From contig NZ_DAJPEN010000001.1 in the NCBI RefSeq assembly GCF_025993685.1, forward strand, positions 2,418,001 to 2,482,000: a DNA stretch of 64,000 bases, in the 5' to 3' direction. The notes below the pieces were generated by a model, which saw nothing but the letters and a program-made list of their open reading frames with translations, was not told where the DNA came from and made no database searches. The DNA is from Bacteroides mediterraneensis. GTDB lineage: Bacteria > Bacteroidota > Bacteroidia > Bacteroidales > Bacteroidaceae. Shown here in pieces: positions 1 to 9,741 of this stretch. The translations under genes were made by a program, and so were the position numbers. Every line of letters begins with the position of its first letter. Within the stretch, counting starts at the first letter, position 1.

Positions 1-532
1 CGTTCATGGAAGTCACGCCACGGATTTTCCCGTCACTATATCCAGCTACACGCCCCTCCAACACGGAACCCATGTCACTGAGACGCTGTGTTTCCAGTTT
101 CTGCGCATCTACTTTTGAGAATGCCCCTGTGGCACGCTCCTTGGAAATTGTCTGATAACCGGTTACTACCACCTCGTCAAGCAATTCTGCTGAAGGCTGA
201 AGCACAATGTAATAATCATCCGTTCCTGTCAGTTTAACCCGTTGAGTTTTATACCCCATATAAGAAGTCTCAATCTCCTTCGTGCCCCGCGGAAGCGTCA
301 GTGTGAAATGCCCTTGCATATCCGTGATAACGGCCGCAATCGAGCCTTTGGGGTCTTCATTCACCTGCTTGACGTGTGCAGCAGGAAGCGGTTCCTTGTT
401 TTCATCCACTACAATTCCATGAATGGTACGCTCATGCTGGGCATAAGCCGGAAATGCGGACAAAGCCAGCATAGCACACAATAGCAGAAAGCTCATTTTG
501 AACCGAATGTCGTGTAATACGTTTTTTCCCAT
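1..532 (-). CDS. SusC/RagA-type TonB-dependent outer membrane receptor, N-terminal part (gene runs off the window)
   Basis: The reading frame opens with an ATG at 532 and is still open at base 1, so only about 177 residues are visible. They show a signal peptide (hydrophobic FLLLCAMLALSAFPAYAQ), then a carboxypeptidase-D-like plug extension (IHGIVVDENKEPLPAAHV ... SYMGYKTQ). A TonB-box-like segment (LLDEVVVTGYQT) follows, and then the start of the plug. This order is typical of SusC/RagA proteins, which import glycans or peptides with a SusD lipoprotein; the partner would lie to the left, outside the window. The TPR-AraC regulator gene just upstream on the same strand is a plausible controller. 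The substrate cannot be told from this part. Confidence 0.9.
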   Translation of the reverse strand, partial: MGKNVLHDIRFKMSFLLLCAMLALSAFPAYAQHERTIHGIVVDENKEPLPAAHVKQVNEDPKGSIAAVITDMQGHFTLTLPRGTKEIETSYMGYKTQRVKLTGTDDYYIVLQPSAELLDEVVVTGYQTISKERATGAFSKVDAQKLETQRLSDMGSVLEGRVAGYSDGKIRGVTSMN

Positions 533-692
533 ACTTATATCTTTTTAGAAGTTATGAACTGATGTCTTCCCACATTCTTGCAAGTCTCCTATGTGCAAAA
601 ATGTAAAAAAAAGATATAACATTGATATTAAACGCGCATCCAAATTCGACAATTGCCGCATTTGAATAACATTTTGTTAGAGAAAGAGACTT

Positions 693-2471
693 TCAAGCAT
701 TTTTATGCATCGATATCACCTTGTTACGGTACTGTTTGGGAGGAATACCCACTGTATTCTGGAATATCTTATAGAACGTACTCATGGAATTAAAACCGAC
801 TTCCGAGGCCACAGCTTTGAGCGGAATGTCAGTTTCCGGGTCGCTCAGCAGACGGATGGCCTCATTGATTCGGTAATTATTGACATATTGCGTGAAATTC
901 TGCTGTGTCTGCTCATTAATGACTTGCGACAGATACGTCCGGTTCGTACCCAACAAGTCGGCTACCCGCTCCTTGGTCAGCAGATTTTCTTTATAAACCT
1001 CTTCTTCCTGCATCAATTTTTCCAAACGCTGGAACAAGGAGTTCTTCTTTTCGTTCGTCAACGAAGAAGCTGCATACTTCTCCCCTACAGAAGACACCGG
1101 TACAACAGACGCTTCCTCTTGTTGCTTCCGAAGTGAGGAAATAACCTCTTTCAACTGCTGCTCTTTCCGAATCGCCTCCTGATGCTGACGGACAATACTG
1201 GTGTACAACTGGTTCTGCCGCCTGTAACGATACCATAAGGCAAAAACCACCAACAGCACAAGAACCAGAATCCCCATGAGCGCCTGCTCCTTTTTCTCCT
1301 TTTGCAACAGAACCAGCTTGTTTTTCCGGATTTCATTTGCCTGATGTTCCGTATCATACTTGATACGCAGCTCACTCAACACCTTTTCTTTATCCGTATT
1401 GAAAATACTGTCTGTCTCCTGCTGAAGCTTACGCTGCCATGCCAATGCCTCAACATACTGTCCCATATTCTCATAGCAGACCGACAATGTATTAATCACC
1501 TTGTTCCGATAAATCTCACAATTCTCTTCTTTAGTGAACGCCAACGCCTTGAACAACAAATCGATGGCCTGCCGGTTTTTACCCTCTTCTGCCAAAGCTA
1601 TGGCATATTCATTCAGCAACAGCACCTTATACGAAGTCTGATTCATGTCATTCAAGGCCAATCCTTTCTTATAGTATTCGATGGCCTGCTGCCGATTGCC
1701 TTTGGCAAACTCAATCATCCCATAAATGGCATATACATTTCCTTGGTTATAATACTCATTTTGTTTCATGATGAATTCCGCTTCCTTGATATAGGACAAA
1801 GCCTTGTCATAGTCATGAAGCAGATAATACATATAGGATGCATTCAAAGCCCCAATAAAGATAAGGTAGGACGAATTCTGCTCGTGCCCCATCTCATAGG
1901 TCTGCAATGAATAAGTAAGCCCAGCCGGATCTTCTTTCAAGAAGTAGATACTGGAAATATTCCCGAGCAGAATGGCTTCCAACTCTTTATAGTGACACCG
2001 ATGTGCGGCTTCCAGTCCCTCAAAAAAGTAATGTAAAGCAGAGTAATAGTCTTTATGGATATTGCTGGTATAAAGTCCCATTCCATTATACACAGAGCAC
2101 AAGGCAGAATCATTCTTCTCACTTTTTCCCAACAGCATGGCCTGCCCCAGATGATTTATTGCTGAGGTATCTCCCAGCATGACGTATGCCTGCCCCAACC
2201 CGATATGGGCATATAGGATACTGAATTTATAATCTTGATTTTTATATCCCAGCTGGAAAAGTCTCTCCCCATATTCGATAGCTCTCCGATAATCAGCTTT
2301 GTATAAATAGAGGAAACATAAATCTTTTAAAGCTTTCGTATCTTCAGGATGACATTTCAAGACCGCTTCCTGCTTCTGAATGGCAGGAAGAATGGTTTCT
2401 TGTGCAAGTCCACGCACTGACATACTCACAAACAAGAAAAGGAACGTTATGTATTTCATTATCCAATTCAT
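693..2471 (-). CDS. Membrane-anchored TPR / AraC-type transcriptional regulator
   Basis: A protein of 592 residues with a signal peptide (the true start may be the fifth codon, MKYITFLFLF, with cleavage after GLA) and a run of TPR-like helices from about 40 to 370. A coiled coil precedes a single membrane span near 396-415 (LMGILVLVLLVVFALWY). A cytoplasmic AraC/HTH_18 domain occupies about 495-585 (LLGTNRTYLSQVINEQ ... VASEVGFNSMSTFYKIFQ). The architecture suggests sensing in the periplasm and DNA binding inside the cell. The susC-like gene directly downstream on the same strand is its likely target. The ligand is unknown. Confidence 0.85.
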   Translation of the reverse strand: MNWIMKYITFLFLFVSMSVRGLAQETILPAIQKQEAVLKCHPEDTKALKDLCFLYLYKADYRRAIEYGERLFQLGYKNQDYKFSILYAHIGLGQAYVMLGDTSAINHLGQAMLLGKSEKNDSALCSVYNGMGLYTSNIHKDYYSALHYFFEGLEAAHRCHYKELEAILLGNISSIYFLKEDPAGLTYSLQTYEMGHEQNSSYLIFIGALNASYMYYLLHDYDKALSYIKEAEFIMKQNEYYNQGNVYAIYGMIEFAKGNRQQAIEYYKKGLALNDMNQTSYKVLLLNEYAIALAEEGKNRQAIDLLFKALAFTKEENCEIYRNKVINTLSVCYENMGQYVEALAWQRKLQQETDSIFNTDKEKVLSELRIKYDTEHQANEIRKNKLVLLQKEKKEQALMGILVLVLLVVFALWYRYRRQNQLYTSIVRQHQEAIRKEQQLKEVISSLRKQQEEASVVPVSSVGEKYAASSLTNEKKNSLFQRLEKLMQEEEVYKENLLTKERVADLLGTNRTYLSQVINEQTQQNFTQYVNNYRINEAIRLLSDPETDIPLKAVASEVGFNSMSTFYKIFQNTVGIPPKQYRNKVISMHKNA

Positions 2472-2787
2472 CCAGATACAATTTATTTAATATGACATTT
2501 CACCAGACAAAAAATGACATTCATCGCATTTTGACACTCTATAAACAATTAAAAAACCTTTTTGGCGCCTTTAAAGTCAATTTAATTTCGTGCAAACTTA
2601 CGGAAATTCTCTGGAATAACCGCCGAATTGCAGCAGATTAACGCAACAGGATTTGATAATTAGGGAGTTAGAGGAAAACGCAGAAGTTGGGCAGACAGTT
2701 GAAAACCGTCTTAAAACAGATTAAAGCAAAAGAGCGGTTTCCTAATCATTACCCGATGAAAGTGCAGATTTAACAGTTCCTGTTTCA

Positions 2788-2850
2788 TTTTGCGGCGTTC
2801 TGCGCAGCTTTGCTTATCAATAGGTAACTCGTTGATTTATAGTTTTGCAA
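2788..2850 (+). promoter_or_regulatory. Leader and promoter of the decayed integrase; -7 box TAGTTTTG at 2840-2847
   Basis: The 395-base gap 2472-2866 holds no gene. Its last part carries a perfect Bacteroides -7 box, 19 bases before the integrase ATG. The stretch from TTTTGCGGCG onward is closely repeated at 4684-4747, upstream of the primase remnant, so both element genes seem to have shared one kind of leader. No convincing -33 box is seen. Confidence 0.5.
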
Positions 2851-2866
2851 CCAAAAAGAAACGAGT

Positions 2867-4095
2867 ATGGCAAGAAGCACATTCAAGGTGCTGTTCTATG
2901 TGAACGGCAGTAAGGAAAAGAACGGAATTGTCCCCATCATGGGGCGGGTTACAATCAACGGAACGGTAGCACAGTTCAGCTGCAAGCGGACTATCCCGAA
3001 AGAGCTTTGGGATGCCAAAGGGAACAAGGCAAAGGGCAAGAGTATGGAAGCGAGGGAAACCAATCTTGCGCTTGACAACATCAAGGCTCAAATCATCAAG
3101 CATTACCAGCATATATCCGACCGTGAAGCGTATGTAACGGCAGAAATGGTTCGCAATGCCTATCAGGGATTGGGCGGTGAGTATGAAACACTGCTCGGTG
3201 CTTTCGACAAGAAAAATGAAGTGTTCAAGAAGCGTGTCGGAAAAGACAGGGTCAGGGCTACCTATATGGCAAGGGTACGGGTAAGAAACCATGTGGCAGC
3301 ATTCATCAGGTCACATTACAAGCGGAACGACATCTCCATGCCTGAACTTACGCCCGACTTCATCAAGGAGTTCGCCGTGTTCCTTTCCAACGAAGCCGGA
3401 CTGCACAACGGTTCGATATGGGAAAACTGCATGTGGCTGAAAGGTGTGGTGATGCGGGCACACTTCAACGGACATATACCGAGAAATCCGTTTGTCCAGT
3501 TCCATATAAGCCCGAACACGAAAGAGCGTGAATATCTGACGGAGAATGGCTGAAAACATTGATGGAATTTCAGTTCAAAGACCCCAAGAACTCCTATCTC
3601 CGTGATATTTTTGTTTTCGCCAGTTTTACTGCCCTCTCATTCGTGGATATAAAGGAATTAAGCAACGACCAGATTGTGGAAGTGAACGGTGAGAAATGGA
3701 TTATTTCCAAACGACACAAGACGGGTGTACCGTTTCAGGTGAAGCTGCTGGATATTCCCTTACAGATAATCGAGCATTACAAGGCTTTTCAGGAAAACAA
3801 TCTTGTATTCCCCAATCTCAACTATTGGTCAATATGCAAGCGTATGGGAAAGATGATAAAGGAATGCGGTATCACCAAGAAAATCAGCTTCCACTGCTCA
3901 AGGCACGGGTTTGCGACCCTGGCTCTCAGCAAAGGAATGCCAATCGAGAGTGTCAGCCGTATTTTGGGGCATACGAACATTGAGACCACCCAAACATATG
4001 CGAAGATAACCGTACAGAAATTGGATAGTGACCTTACAATACTGGGCGACAAACTGAGTAAATCATTCGGAAACGTAAAATTGGCAGAGATATGA
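2867..4095 (+). pseudogene. Tyrosine recombinase (integrase), broken by a one-base deletion
   Basis: The first frame (2867-3553) encodes the arm-binding and core-binding domains of a Bacteroides element integrase (MARSTFKVLFYVNGSKEKNG). It stops just after YLTENG. The catalytic domain resumes in another frame and ends at 4095, with [18 protein letters not shown] and the nucleophile tyrosine. Inserting one base near 3549 would restore the expected run YLTENELKTLMEF, so this is a simple frameshift. The first catalytic arginine is replaced (TALSFVD), which is common in this family. The overlapping ATGA at 4092 leads into the next broken gene. Confidence 0.85.
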
Positions 4096-4462
4096 AACGG
4101 GAAATAATCATAACGGACAGCTATGTAGAATTACCATACCATCTGACACAGGTAATATATGGATGAATGAAATGGAGCTGGTAGAGCTGTTCGGGGCAAT
4201 CGCCCCGACGCTCCGTGCCGCCATTCGTGCCGTGTACAAGTGTGGAATTTTTAATCTTCTTGAAGCTGAAAAACGTATCAAGCTACCCAACGGCTATTAT
4301 GCGGACATGTATGCCTTGCCGATGGTGGTGGCACTCGCTTTCCGCATTGACACGTCAGGTGCCGCAACGGTTCGCAATGCACTGCTGGAAAGATTGTGCC
4401 AACGAAAAGAAAAACAAGTCCTGCTGGTGTCAGTGAATAACAGAATGCCGAATGAATGTTAG
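4092..4462 (+). pseudogene. Integrase-linked RhuM-like small protein, frameshifted
   Basis: An ATG overlapping the integrase stop starts MKREIIITDSYVELP and soon meets a stop at 4164-4166. In another frame the protein continues as IWMNEMELVELFGAIAPTLRAAI ... MVVALAFRIDTSGAATVRN to 4462. Joined, the two parts give one protein of about 120 residues. It resembles the ORFs at 30465-30845 and 33857-34270, and all three sit right after an integrase. The C-terminal pattern (IALAFR ... FR) recalls the N-terminal region of RhuM-family proteins. Function unknown; the frameshift near 4137 probably makes it inactive. Confidence 0.6.
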
Positions 4463-4586
4463 AATGAACTTTTTATGTTCAGCCATTTGATGATTAACGG
4501 TTTAATCTGACGTAGTGACGACATGAAGTCATTGAATCTGTAAATCAGTACGTCAGTCAATCTGTAATTATCTGCAACAACCAGTC

Positions 4587-4624
4587 CCCGAAGACGTGCA
4601 TATTCCACGACTTCGGGCTTTTTT
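4587..4624 (+). terminator. Rho-independent terminator
   Basis: CCCGAAG (4587-4593) pairs with CTTCGGG (4611-4617), followed by a T run. It lies in the gap 4463-4803, in which I see no gene, and would end the integrase/RhuM-like transcript. Confidence 0.7.
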
Positions 4625-4803
4625 ATCTCCTTTTACCTGAAAGAGCCACCCGTTTATACTGCATTTTCTTTTGGCATGACCTATTTTGCGCCGTTCCGCA
4701 TAGATTTGCGTATCAAGATTTTACCGACACTTCCGTAGCTTTACAACCATGTTTAACCCGTTGCCGACAGGATGTAGGCAACACTAAAACCAGTATCAAG
4801 AAT

Positions 4804-4937
4804 ATGGAAAAAAAGAAGAATTCATTCGCGTAAGTACAACTCTCTACAAGATTGTGAACCAGTCCCGCATTGACGGAGGCTATATGAAGAAGGTACTCTC
4901 ACAGGCTTTTGAGAACAGAAAAGCCATAGCTTATTAG
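4804..4937 (+). pseudogene. VirE/DUF3987-type primase-helicase, N-terminal remnant
   Basis: Read directly, the ATG at 4804 gives only nine codons. With one A fewer in the A run at the start, the frame reads MEKKEEFIRV, then TTLYKIVNQSRIDGGYMKK. This is the characteristic start of the VirE-N/primase proteins of Bacteroides mobilizable elements. After about 30 residues the frame diverges (VLSQAFENRKAIAY) and stops at 4937, so most of the gene has been deleted. Upstream, 4684-4747 repeats the integrase leader. Confidence 0.6.
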
Positions 4938-5091
4938 GGCATTTTCTTTACGCAGTGCAGGCACCGCTAAAAATGCCCCAATGAGCCAACGGGGTTACAC
5001 CCCTCTGGACACCCCCGTTTGCCATGCGGCATGACCGCAACGGACGGAAACCAACAAACCAGATTGTCAAACCTGAAAACGAAAAATAAGC

Positions 5092-6480
5092 ATGGGATAT
5101 ATAAGCATTCAAATCAACAAAGCGAAAGGCTTGGCTGACACGGGCGCATCCGACCACATAGAACGTAAGAGCATACCCAAGAACGCCGACTCGACACGTA
5201 CACATCTCAACCGTGAACTGGTGGAGTTTCCTGATGGAGTGTCCGACCGTACCGAAGCGATAAGTCACCGTATCCGTACGGCAGGTATCAAACGTAAGAT
5301 CCCCCCCGACCAAGTGCGGGCAATTAGAATCGTGCTTTCGGGTACGCACGAGGATATGACGAGAATACAGGACGGGGGCAGACTTGACGAATAGTGTAAT
5401 GACAACCTGCAATGGCTACACTGTACATTCGGCAAGGAAAATACAGTTTCGGCAGTCCTGCACATGGATGAGCACACACCGCACATTCATGCCACGGTCG
5501 TACCGATAGTAACAGGAAAGCGCAGGAAAGCCAATACCGTGCGCCTGTGTGCCGATGACGTGCTGACACGTGATAAACTCGTTGCCTACCACGACAGTTA
5601 CACAAAAGCAATGGAGAAATATGGCTTGCAACGTGGTGTGCGTGGCTCGGAAGCACGCCATACGACAACCGCCCAATACTACCGTGATTTGAAACGGAAG
5701 ACGGGTGAACTTGAAGCCAACATGCGGCAGTTACAGACCGAGCAGCAACAGGCAGAGCAACAGCTTGACGAGGTAAGGCAGGAGGTCAAATCGGAGAAAC
5801 TAGAAGCAGCCAAGACGGAAGCGAAAGCCGCATTCGTGGCAAAGGTCGGTTCTCTTTTGGGTAGTGGTAAATTGAAAGAGTTGGAAGCCGACAACCGTAC
5901 CCTTCAAGGCGAGGTCGCCGCCCGTGACGAGAGCATCGAATTGTTGCAACAACAGATGGAGCGACAGCAGGAGGAACACAGCCGCCAATTTATGGAGCTG
6001 CAAGCCAAGCACCGCAGGGAAATGGCGGACAAGGAAGCGGAACACCAATAGGAAGTGTCATTTCTGAAATCCATCATCATGAAAGCCCAAAAATGGTTTC
6101 CGCTGTTCCAAGAGTTGGTGTATATGGAGAAGTTTTGTCTTAAAGTCGGTTTCAACGAAAGGCAGACCGCCACGCTCATCAGCGGCAAGCCGCTGTTCAA
6201 TGAGGGCGAACTCTATTCGGAGGAACACAGGCGGAAGTTTAAGACTGAAAGGGCAGGTTTCCAAGTGGTGAAAAACCTGACAGACAAAGCTAAACTTGCG
6301 CTTGCCATCAACGGGCAACTGATTGGTGAGTGGTTCAAGGAGCAGTTTGACAAGTTGTCCTCGTCCATTAGAAGGACGGTTACACCGTTAACAAAAAGCA
6401 AAGACTGGAGTTGTAGTTTTTCTCAGTATAGGCAGCAAGCTGTTTCGAGGATACCGAAATGGCTTGCTACACTGTTATAG
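5092..6480 (+). pseudogene. MobV-family relaxase broken by two in-frame amber codons
   Basis: One continuous frame runs from MGYISIQINKAKG to 6480 and is interrupted by TAG at 5392-5394 and TAG at 6049-6051. The first replaces what should be a tryptophan codon (DE-stop-CNDNLQWL). The metal-binding motif HMDEHTPHIHATVVPI lies at about 5463-5510, followed by a long coiled coil rich in Q and E. Family members nick oriT for mobilization by a co-resident conjugative element. The two stops make an active relaxase unlikely. The last residues (after about 6400) no longer look like the family. Confidence 0.8.
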
Positions 6481-6489
6481 GTGATATGT

Positions 6490-7122
6490 CTATTTCCGAT
6501 GGAGGACATGAATCAAGGAAGATACCAACAATAATATGCCAAGCTTGTAATGCAACAATCCGATGGGTGTATGTGCCCCCTTTACACACGCAATTAACCA
6601 TATACCCGAAATTGCCACTATTGGAAAAAGCACGGACAATAGAATAGTTACCCAGCGATGGTTGGCAATTCCTTTTGATGCAAGTGTTTTGTACCAAAGC
6701 CTGTGACGTTTTACATGAATTGCCGTTGACAATAACCAAAGGACAGATGCTAATGTATGGGCAGCTCCCCAGTTATGCCATACTTCATGATTTGTACCAT
6801 ATCCGGCGATATGCAGACCTATTCCGGTAATGGCTGAAGCTAAAAACGCCATCGGCAATAGCCGTTCTATACGAAACGATGTCCTTCTATTCTTTTTGCG
6901 GTTAGAAACGGTTTTATCCAGTTTGAAAAACACACCGTTAGGACAGGTTTTTATACATTTGCCACACCCGATGCAAGCATCGGCATTCTCAAACATTACA
7001 TGTTTATGCAAAAAGAAACCTGTTTTGCCTATTACTTGTTTCGGACATTTTTCCACACATTCCCAACATGCCATGCATAAGTGTGGGGTCATTGCGACAT
7101 ACGCAGTTGTTATTCTTTTCAT
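6490..7122 (-). CDS. Membrane protein with two [4Fe-4S] ferredoxin motifs and a DUF4405-like membrane domain
   Basis: I start at the internal ATG at 7122 (MKRITTAYVAMTPHLCMAC, 210 residues). The longer frame to 7224 overlaps the upstream AraC gene and has an unlikely N-terminus. Two cluster motifs, CMACWECVEKCP and CIGCGKCIKTCP, bind two [4Fe-4S] clusters. About four membrane helices follow with conserved histidines (HNWGAAHTLAS, HVKRH, HYKLG, HVLH), a cytochrome-b-like pattern that could carry heme. A role in membrane electron transfer is inferred; the partner is unknown. It lies directly downstream of an AraC regulator on the same strand and abuts the decayed MobV gene. Confidence 0.7.
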   Translation of the reverse strand: MKRITTAYVAMTPHLCMACWECVEKCPKQVIGKTGFFLHKHVMFENADACIGCGKCIKTCPNGVFFKLDKTVSNRKKNRRTSFRIERLLPMAFLASAITGIGLHIAGYGTNHEVWHNWGAAHTLASVLWLLSTAIHVKRHRLWYKTLASKGIANHRWVTILLSVLFPIVAISGIWLIACVKGAHTPIGLLHYKLGILLLVSSLIHVLHRK

Positions 7123-7195
7123 TGCCTTTATTTTTTCTGCAAATTTAAGTGGTTTGGCACGAAAAGGATATGGGCAGAACGAGGCTATACTTGGA

Positions 7196-8044
7196 TTATT
7201 CAAGGTTTCTTGCCCTGAATGCACTTGGGCTTATACCTGTCGTTTGTGTAAATATACGTGAGAAATAGGCATAGTCATCTATACCAAGGCTGTTGGACAC
7301 TTCTTTTATGGCGTAATCCGTATGGACAAGCAAACGTTTGGCTTGCAATATCAGTTCATTTCTTATATAGGAGGTAGCACTGATTCCTGTGACCTCCTTG
7401 ACCACTTCATTCAGGTAAACAGGTGAAATGTGCATCAAGGAGGCATAATAGGACGGAGAGCGACTGATGGCAATATGCTCGGTCAGCAAATGAAAAAACG
7501 ACAAAACGATTTCAATATGCCGATGGCTGTGCCTTACCCGTTTCAATCCTATTTCCCGTACAGATTCAGCCACAATGTTTATATAAGCTTCTGCCAGCCT
7601 TCTCACCGTTACCTTTGTCAGCACATCCGTCATGTCATTTATCCGGGCTGCAAGTATCGATGCCATCTGTGTCAGCTCGTTCATTTTTCGTTCATCTGCC
7701 TTAACCGATGAAGCAAGCAACCGGAACTCGTCAAAAATCCGTTTCGCTTCACAACCGACAAAACTGCTGTCAGCGAAAAGCACCCATCCGATTGTATCTT
7801 TTGAACTAATGAAACGATGTACTTGCTTTGGCTGAATAAGAAACAAATCTCCTTGGGTAATGGCAATTTCTTTGAAATCTATGACACAATGTCCCACCCC
7901 TTTCTCAACTACCCCAATGACATAATAGTCATCTTGATGAGCATATACTTTTGGGGCATCATTGTCTTGTGAGGGAGTGAATTTATGAAGGCGTATGCCA
8001 AATTCGGAAAGTGCAAAAGCCCTATGTTGCGGAAGTTGCTGCAT
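7196..8044 (-). CDS. AraC-family transcriptional regulator
   Basis: A protein of 282 residues. The N-terminal half is a cupin-like sensor domain (VIGVVEKGVGHCVIDFKE ... GDLFLIQPKQVHRF). The C-terminal 90 residues hold the two helix-turn-helix motifs of AraC proteins (YASLMHISPVYLNEVVKEVTG and EVSNSLGIDDYAYFSRIFTQTTG). It is cytoplasmic and probably binds an effector. It is followed by the ferredoxin membrane gene, and a divergent promoter faces the other way at 8172-8179, so either could be its target. Confidence 0.9.
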   Translation of the reverse strand: MQQLPQHRAFALSEFGIRLHKFTPSQDNDAPKVYAHQDDYYVIGVVEKGVGHCVIDFKEIAITQGDLFLIQPKQVHRFISSKDTIGWVLFADSSFVGCEAKRIFDEFRLLASSVKADERKMNELTQMASILAARINDMTDVLTKVTVRRLAEAYINIVAESVREIGLKRVRHSHRHIEIVLSFFHLLTEHIAISRSPSYYASLMHISPVYLNEVVKEVTGISATSYIRNELILQAKRLLVHTDYAIKEVSNSLGIDDYAYFSRIFTQTTGISPSAFRARNLE

Positions 8045-8211
8045 ATTTTCTATAATAATTCATTGACAAAGATATGAAATTGATACGGCAATAACGACAA
8101 AACAGCCGTTTTTGTCATTATTTGCTTGGATAAAACTGAACGCAAAAGTAGATAAATTCAATTTCCTTTCGTATTTTTGCATCCATAAGAGTTACCCGAA
8201 CAAGCAAAACG
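8045..8211. promoter_or_regulatory. Divergent promoter region of the AraC gene
   Basis: On the minus strand there are -7 boxes TATCTTTG (8067-8074) and TACTTTTG (8143-8150). On the plus strand TATTTTTG lies at 8172-8179. Between them GACAAAA (8096-8102) and TTTTTGTC (8109-8116) form an inverted repeat around CAGCCG that could be an AraC operator. Confidence 0.5.
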
Positions 8212-8424
8212 ATGCAGACCACAGCGATTGGGACGGTTGCCAACTCATTACCCAAAAACAAAGTAATTCTTCTAACTCTCTTGATTTCAAAGAGGTATAT
8301 TCCTTATACAGATTTACGGAAAAACTTTGGCTTTACACTGATATCACCTGAAATTTTGACTATATCCACCTCTGGGACCATTCAAAGCTACTTTCTCTCA
8401 AAAAACTTTTTCATTTCAAAATGA
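8212..8424 (+). CDS. Small ORF, possibly the stub of a gene divergent from AraC
   Basis: It opens with an ATG 33 bases after a good -7 box and could encode 70 residues beginning MQTTAIGTVANSLPKNK. I do not recognise it. Its later part is low-complexity and AT-rich and looks non-coding. It may be the 5' stub of a deleted AraC target gene, or chance. The rest of the gap up to ilvE (8425-8475) holds nothing visible. Confidence 0.25.
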   Translation: MQTTAIGTVANSLPKNKVILLTLLISKRYIPYTDLRKNFGFTLISPEILTISTSGTIQSYFLSKNFFISK

Positions 8425-8475
8425 GGAGAATTCCTTTACCTCCTTTCATTTACGTCAAAAAAGAGCACTTTTGTA

Positions 8476-8506
8476 TTGGATTTTGTAAATATAAACCGTA
8501 CTTTTG
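8476..8506 (+). promoter_or_regulatory. Promoter of ilvE
   Basis: -7 box TACTTTTG at 8499-8506, with TTG at 8476-8478 twenty bases upstream as the -33 element. The ilvE start codon follows 48 bases downstream. Confidence 0.6.
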
Positions 8507-8554
8507 CTTGCTAGCTTATAAAGACATTCAAAAAACTTATAAAAATAGATAACC

Positions 8555-9574
8555 ATGAAAGAAATAGACTGGTCGAATCTGTCCTTCGGATACATGAAGA
8601 CAGATTACAATGTACGTTGCTATTATCGCGATGGGAAATGGGGAGAACTTGAACTCTGCTCAGAAGAAACACTGAACATTCACATGGCTGCCACGTGCCT
8701 GCACTATGGACAAGAAGCCTTTGAAGGCCTGAAGGCTTATCGCGGAAAAGATGGCAAGATTCGTATCTTCCGTCCGGAAGCCAATGCAGAGCGTTTGCAG
8801 AGCACTTGCCGCGGCATTCTGATGCCGGAACTCCCGACCGAAACATTCTGTGAGGCTGTAAAGAAAGTAGTAAAAGCCAATGAACGCTTCATTCCTCCAT
8901 ACGAAAGCGGTGCTTCTCTTTATATCCGTCCGCTGCTGATTGGTACAGGTGCACAGGTGGGTGTACATCCAGCCAATGAATACCTCTTCGTCATATTCGT
9001 GACTCCGGTAGGCCCTTATTTCAAAGGTGGATTTGCAACGAATCCGTATGTCATCATCCGCCAATATGACCGTGCTGCTCCACTGGGGACCGGTACATAC
9101 AAAGTCGGCGGCAACTATGCAGCCAGCCTCCGCGCCAACAAAATCGCACATGATGCCGGATATGCCAGTGAGTTCTATCTGGATGCCAAGGAAAAGAAAT
9201 ATATTGACGAATGTGGTGCCGCCAACTTCTTTGGTATCAAAAACAACACCTACGTCACTCCGTTGTCTACTTCTATTCTGCCTTCCATCACTAACCGCAG
9301 CTTGATGCAGCTGGCTGAAGACATGGGATTAAAAGTAGAACGCCGCCCAATTCCAGAAGAAGAACTGACCACTTTTGAAGAAGCCGGTGCCTGCGGTACA
9401 GCTGCCGTTATCAGTCCTATCGAACGTATTGATGACTTGGAGAATCACAAATCTTACGTAATTGCTAAAGATGGAAAACCAGGTCCTATCAGTGAGAAAC
9501 TGTACCACAAGCTGCGCGCCATTCAATATGGAGACGAAGCTGACCCATACGGATGGGTAACAGTTCTGGATTAA
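8555..9574 (+). CDS. ilvE: Branched-chain amino acid aminotransferase
   Basis: A PLP-dependent fold-type IV aminotransferase of 339 residues, the usual length for the family. It interconverts leucine, isoleucine and valine with their 2-oxo acids using glutamate/2-oxoglutarate. Typical stretches include HYGQEAFEGLKAYRGKDGKI near the N-terminus, TYKVGGNYAASLRANK (with the Schiff-base lysine), YIDECGAANFFGI and FEEAGACGTAAVISPI. It has its own promoter and a strong terminator, so it appears to be transcribed alone. Confidence 0.97.
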   Translation: MKEIDWSNLSFGYMKTDYNVRCYYRDGKWGELELCSEETLNIHMAATCLHYGQEAFEGLKAYRGKDGKIRIFRPEANAERLQSTCRGILMPELPTETFCEAVKKVVKANERFIPPYESGASLYIRPLLIGTGAQVGVHPANEYLFVIFVTPVGPYFKGGFATNPYVIIRQYDRAAPLGTGTYKVGGNYAASLRANKIAHDAGYASEFYLDAKEKKYIDECGAANFFGIKNNTYVTPLSTSILPSITNRSLMQLAEDMGLKVERRPIPEEELTTFEEAGACGTAAVISPIERIDDLENHKSYVIAKDGKPGPISEKLYHKLRAIQYGDEADPYGWVTVLD

Positions 9575-9593
9575 ACAATCACGCAAAATACAC

Positions 9594-9639
9594 AAAGGGT
9601 CCGAAACTTCTCTCACATCGTTTCGGACCCTTTATTTTT
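9594..9639 (+). terminator. Terminator of ilvE
   Basis: A perfect 14-bp stem (AAAGGGTCCGAAAC at 9594-9607 with its complement at 9620-9633) followed by a T-rich tail. Confidence 0.9.
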
Positions 9640-9741
9640 ACATTAATCCGTCACTTCCCATCCTGCTAAAGCTCTCCCTCCACAGGCGTTCCAGGTCAGG
9701 AAAATTCATTTGTCCGAGATTTGTCCGACCTATAAACAGAC

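Noticed and set aside
5392..6051. Amber recoding in the MobV gene
   Set aside because: Both interruptions are TAG in one frame, but neighbouring genes of the same element are also frameshifted and TAG is used as a normal stop elsewhere in the window, so decay is simpler.
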